NCBI GenBank assembly: GCA_003500135.1
Contig: DNTA01000203.1
Location: forward strand, 1,047 to 29,381
Origin: Cytophagales bacterium
GTDB lineage: Bacteria > Bacteroidota > Bacteroidia > Cytophagales > Cyclobacteriaceae
DNA: 28,335 nt
Reading direction: 5' to 3'
Made by a program: the position numbers and the translations under genes. Within the stretch, counting starts at the first letter, position 1, and each line of letters opens with the position of its first letter. Shown here piece by piece: positions 26,272 through 28,335 of the stretch. The notes beneath the pieces were generated by a model, which was not told where the DNA came from, made no database searches, and saw only the letters and a program-made list of their open reading frames with translations.

Positions 26272-26313
26272 CCATAGTACCATCGGTTCAATACCCGAAC
26301 ACAACTACTATGG
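26272..26313. repeat. Inverted repeat spanning the start of the SRPBCC gene
   Basis: CCATAGTA (26272-26279) and TACTATGG (26306-26313) are exact inverted arms, and the ATG of the SRPBCC gene (26310-26312) lies in the right arm. Inside, TCGG (26283-26286) can pair with CCGA (26295-26298). It could be a repressor operator or an RNA hairpin hiding the start codon. Confidence 0.4.
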
Positions 26314-26783
26314 TTTACCAAATCAAAAGCGCTCAAATACTTCCTCTTGGCCTTGAAGAATGCTGGGAATTCTTCTCGAACCCCGCCAACTTAAAAATCA
26401 TTACCCCGGAAAGCATGGGTTTTGAAATTTTATCAGGGGCTGAACAACCCATGTACCCCGGACAGATCATTCAATATCATGTTAGTCCGATATTTGGTTT
26501 AAAGCTGAATTGGGTTACGGAAATAAAACACGTTGACCCACTAAAAATGTTTGTCGACGAACAAAGATACGGTCCCTATGCCATGTGGCATCATAAGCAT
26601 TTTTTCAAACCCATAGAGGGTGGCGTGGAAACGACAGACCTTGTACATTATAAGTTGCCTTTAGGAATTTTGGGTAGAATGGCCCATCCTTTCCTGGTCA
26701 AACCTAAAATTGAAGAAATATTTAAGTACAGGTCCCAAAAACTCAATGAACTCTTTCCAAAAAAGAAAGACGTAGTTGTATGA
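26310..26783 (+). CDS. SRPBCC family protein (polyketide cyclase/START-like fold)
   Basis: 157 residues. A typical SRPBCC ligand-binding domain: the opening strand and helix QIKSAQILPLGLEECWEFFSNPANLKIITPESMGF (5-39), then MYPGQIIQYHVSPIFGLKLNWVTEIKHVDP, the strand MWHHKHFFKPIEGGVETTDLVHYKLPLG, and the long C-terminal helix. The fold binds a hydrophobic ligand in a central pocket; the ligand is not known. Its last bases overlap the photolyase start (ATGA at 26780-26783), so the two are translationally coupled. I recall such pairs next to photolyases in other Bacteroidota, where they occur in light-response loci. Its own start lies inside an inverted repeat. Confidence 0.88.
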   Translation: MVYQIKSAQILPLGLEECWEFFSNPANLKIITPESMGFEILSGAEQPMYPGQIIQYHVSPIFGLKLNWVTEIKHVDPLKMFVDEQRYGPYAMWHHKHFFKPIEGGVETTDLVHYKLPLGILGRMAHPFLVKPKIEEIFKYRSQKLNELFPKKKDVVV

Positions 26784-28315
26784 ACTACATAACCCTCAGG
26801 CTAATATTAGGTGATCAGCTTAATTACCAACACCATTGGTACAAGAAAAACAATGATGACGTTCTGTATGTCATGATGGAAGTCCGGCAGGAAACCGATT
26901 ACGTAAAACATCATATACAGAAAGTCCTGGCCTTCTTCGCATCAATGAGGCATTTTGCCAATCACCTTAGTGAGAAGGGTCATCATGTAAAATATTTATC
27001 CATAAATGATAAAGACAACCTGCAAAGTATATCTGACAACATTAATGATTTAATACAAAAGCATAAGATCCAGAAATTTGAATATCAATTACCCGATGAA
27101 TACCGGTTGGATGAACAATTGCATGAGTTTTCCGGGAAACTGCCAATTGAATTCGAAGCGGTAGATACCGACCATTTTTTAACCTCCCGGTACACGCTCA
27201 GCAGGTTTTTTAAGAATAGAAAAAAAATGATCATGGAGTCTTTTTACAGGCAAATGCGTAAAGACACCGGGATTTTAATGAACAACAATAAGCCGGAAAA
27301 AGAAAAATGGAATTTTGACACATCGAATCGAAAAAAGTGGAAAGGTGAGGTAGAACTTCCCGAATGGCCGGTAAAAACCAAAAATTTTTCCGATATAAAA
27401 AAAGAAATAGAGGCATCAGGTATTACCACATTTGGAAATGCTGATGCCGATAAAGTACATTGGCCTACCTCCAGGGATGAGGCGTTCAAAATATTGAATC
27501 AGTTCTGCGATAAAACCCTTCCATATTTCGGCGCTTATCAGGATGCCATGACCGAAAAATCCCCTATACTTTTTCATTCTATGCTTTCCTTTGCATTGAA
27601 TACTAAAATGCTTCATCCATTGGAAGTGGTTAAAAAAGTGGAAAAGGCTTATTACGAAAACGAAAATGTGGACATTGCCCAGGCAGAGGGATTTATCAGG
27701 CAAATCATAGGTTGGCGTGAATTCATGAGAGGGATTTATTGGAAAGAAATGCCGGACTATGCCAATACAAACTTTTTCAATCACAAACGAAAGCTTCCTT
27801 CATGGTACTGGAATGGCAAAACCAAAATGAACTGCCTGAAGCATGCCATCGGTCAATCTCTCGATACCGCGTATGCTCATCACATTCAACGACTTATGGT
27901 TACTGGAAACTTTGCTTTGTTGGCTGAAATCAATCCCGATGAAGTGGACCAATGGTATCTTGGAATTTATGCTGATGCGATTGAATGGGTAGAGATCACC
28001 AATACACGTGGCATGAGTCAGTATGCTGATGGGGGAATTGTGGGCACCAAGCCCTATATTTCTTCTGCCAGCTATATTCATAAAATGAGCGATTATTGTG
28101 AAGGATGTTACTACAAGCATAGTAAAAAAACCGGTGAAAAATCTTGTCCGTTCAACACTCTTTACTGGCACTTTCTGGATCATCACCGCGATAAACTTGA
28201 GGATAATCAACGAATGCGCATGATGTATAATGTATGGGACAAACGTAAACCGGAAGATAAGAACAAGATTTTGGAGCAGGCGCGTAAATATCTGGATGAT
28301 ATAGAAAATTTATAA
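26780..28315 (+). CDS. Iron-sulfur photolyase/cryptochrome (FeS-BCP, PhrB-like)
   Basis: 511 residues, the full length of the bacterial FeS-BCP class. The N-terminal alpha/beta domain begins TLRLILGDQLNYQHHWYKK (5-23), as in PhrB, rather than the classical photolyase start. The FAD-binding helical domain includes GFIRQIIGWREFMRGIYW, AHHIQRLMVTGNFALLAEINPDEVDQWYLGIYADAIEWVEITNTRGMSQYADGG. Four cysteines, Cys352, Cys440, Cys443 and Cys456, have the same spacing as the [4Fe-4S] ligands of Agrobacterium PhrB (350, 438, 441, 454). PhrB repairs UV (6-4) lesions with blue light, using FAD and a lumazine antenna. The start overlaps the SRPBCC stop. Repair activity here is family inference. Only 20 bases follow before the window edge. 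Confidence 0.93.
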   Translation: MNYITLRLILGDQLNYQHHWYKKNNDDVLYVMMEVRQETDYVKHHIQKVLAFFASMRHFANHLSEKGHHVKYLSINDKDNLQSISDNINDLIQKHKIQKFEYQLPDEYRLDEQLHEFSGKLPIEFEAVDTDHFLTSRYTLSRFFKNRKKMIMESFYRQMRKDTGILMNNNKPEKEKWNFDTSNRKKWKGEVELPEWPVKTKNFSDIKKEIEASGITTFGNADADKVHWPTSRDEAFKILNQFCDKTLPYFGAYQDAMTEKSPILFHSMLSFALNTKMLHPLEVVKKVEKAYYENENVDIAQAEGFIRQIIGWREFMRGIYWKEMPDYANTNFFNHKRKLPSWYWNGKTKMNCLKHAIGQSLDTAYAHHIQRLMVTGNFALLAEINPDEVDQWYLGIYADAIEWVEITNTRGMSQYADGGIVGTKPYISSASYIHKMSDYCEGCYYKHSKKTGEKSCPFNTLYWHFLDHHRDKLEDNQRMRMMYNVWDKRKPEDKNKILEQARKYLDDIENL

Positions 28316-28335
28316 TAGTCCTACTTTGTCAAGTT

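Noticed and set aside
1..28335. tRNA, rRNA, CRISPR array, insertion sequence or defence system
   Set aside because: No cloverleaf-like, repeat-spacer or transposase pattern was found when reading both strands; the genes are ordinary chromosomal ones.

Overview
The window is a stretch of an AT-rich chromosome from a member of the Bacteroidota, most likely the Cytophagales. The evidence is the gliding/type IX secretion lipoprotein GldJ, the phylum-typical DUF4175 gene, several lipoproteins with N-terminal Cys lipoboxes, start codons that mostly lack Shine-Dalgarno sequences, and perfect TAnnTTTG -7 promoter boxes in front of mfd, gldJ and a small conserved gene. I see no rRNA, tRNA, insertion sequence, CRISPR array or prophage.

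Layout. 1-4.7 kb: small unlinked genes. These are the start of an unrecognised protein running off the left edge, a cyclase/formamidase-like protein, a DUF72 protein, a small exported KTSC-like protein, an exported TPR-like protein, a cupin_5 protein, a TerB-like protein and an orphan cytochrome-oxidase subunit III. 4.8-10.8 kb: the transcription-repair coupling factor Mfd, GldJ, ComF and a small conserved protein. 10.9-21.5 kb: a run of + strand genes, namely an oligopeptide-type binding lipoprotein, DUF4175, an RsbW-like ATPase, YbeY, MnmG, a zinc-ribbon methyltransferase and an Ig-like lipoprotein. Gaps in this run are very short and one is an ATGA overlap. 21.9-28.3 kb: a TPR protein, an amidase lipoprotein, a degenerate-Nudix transcriptional regulator, and an SRPBCC protein overlapping an iron-sulfur photolyase.

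The most important content is non-coding. The 382-base gap at 21512-21893 holds four perfect TTATNCACA DnaA boxes on both strands, several one-mismatch boxes and a run of 32 uninterrupted A/T bases. It looks like the chromosomal replication origin (oriC). About 4.6 kb to its left, the 93-base gap before mnmG holds two copies of the 16-base palindrome TGTTCCACGTGGAACA, which matches ParB-binding parS sites. Hand counts show C exceeding G on the + strand just left of the gap and G exceeding C just right of it, as expected at an origin. Together these suggest the window spans the origin and part of the centromere region of the chromosome, although no dnaA, parA or parB gene lies here.

Other points worth attention: a cyclase with two altered metal ligands, a Nudix regulator lacking its catalytic glutamates with an inverted repeat in front of it, and a photolyase whose four cluster cysteines have the spacing known for the bacterial FeS-BCP (6-4) photolyases.
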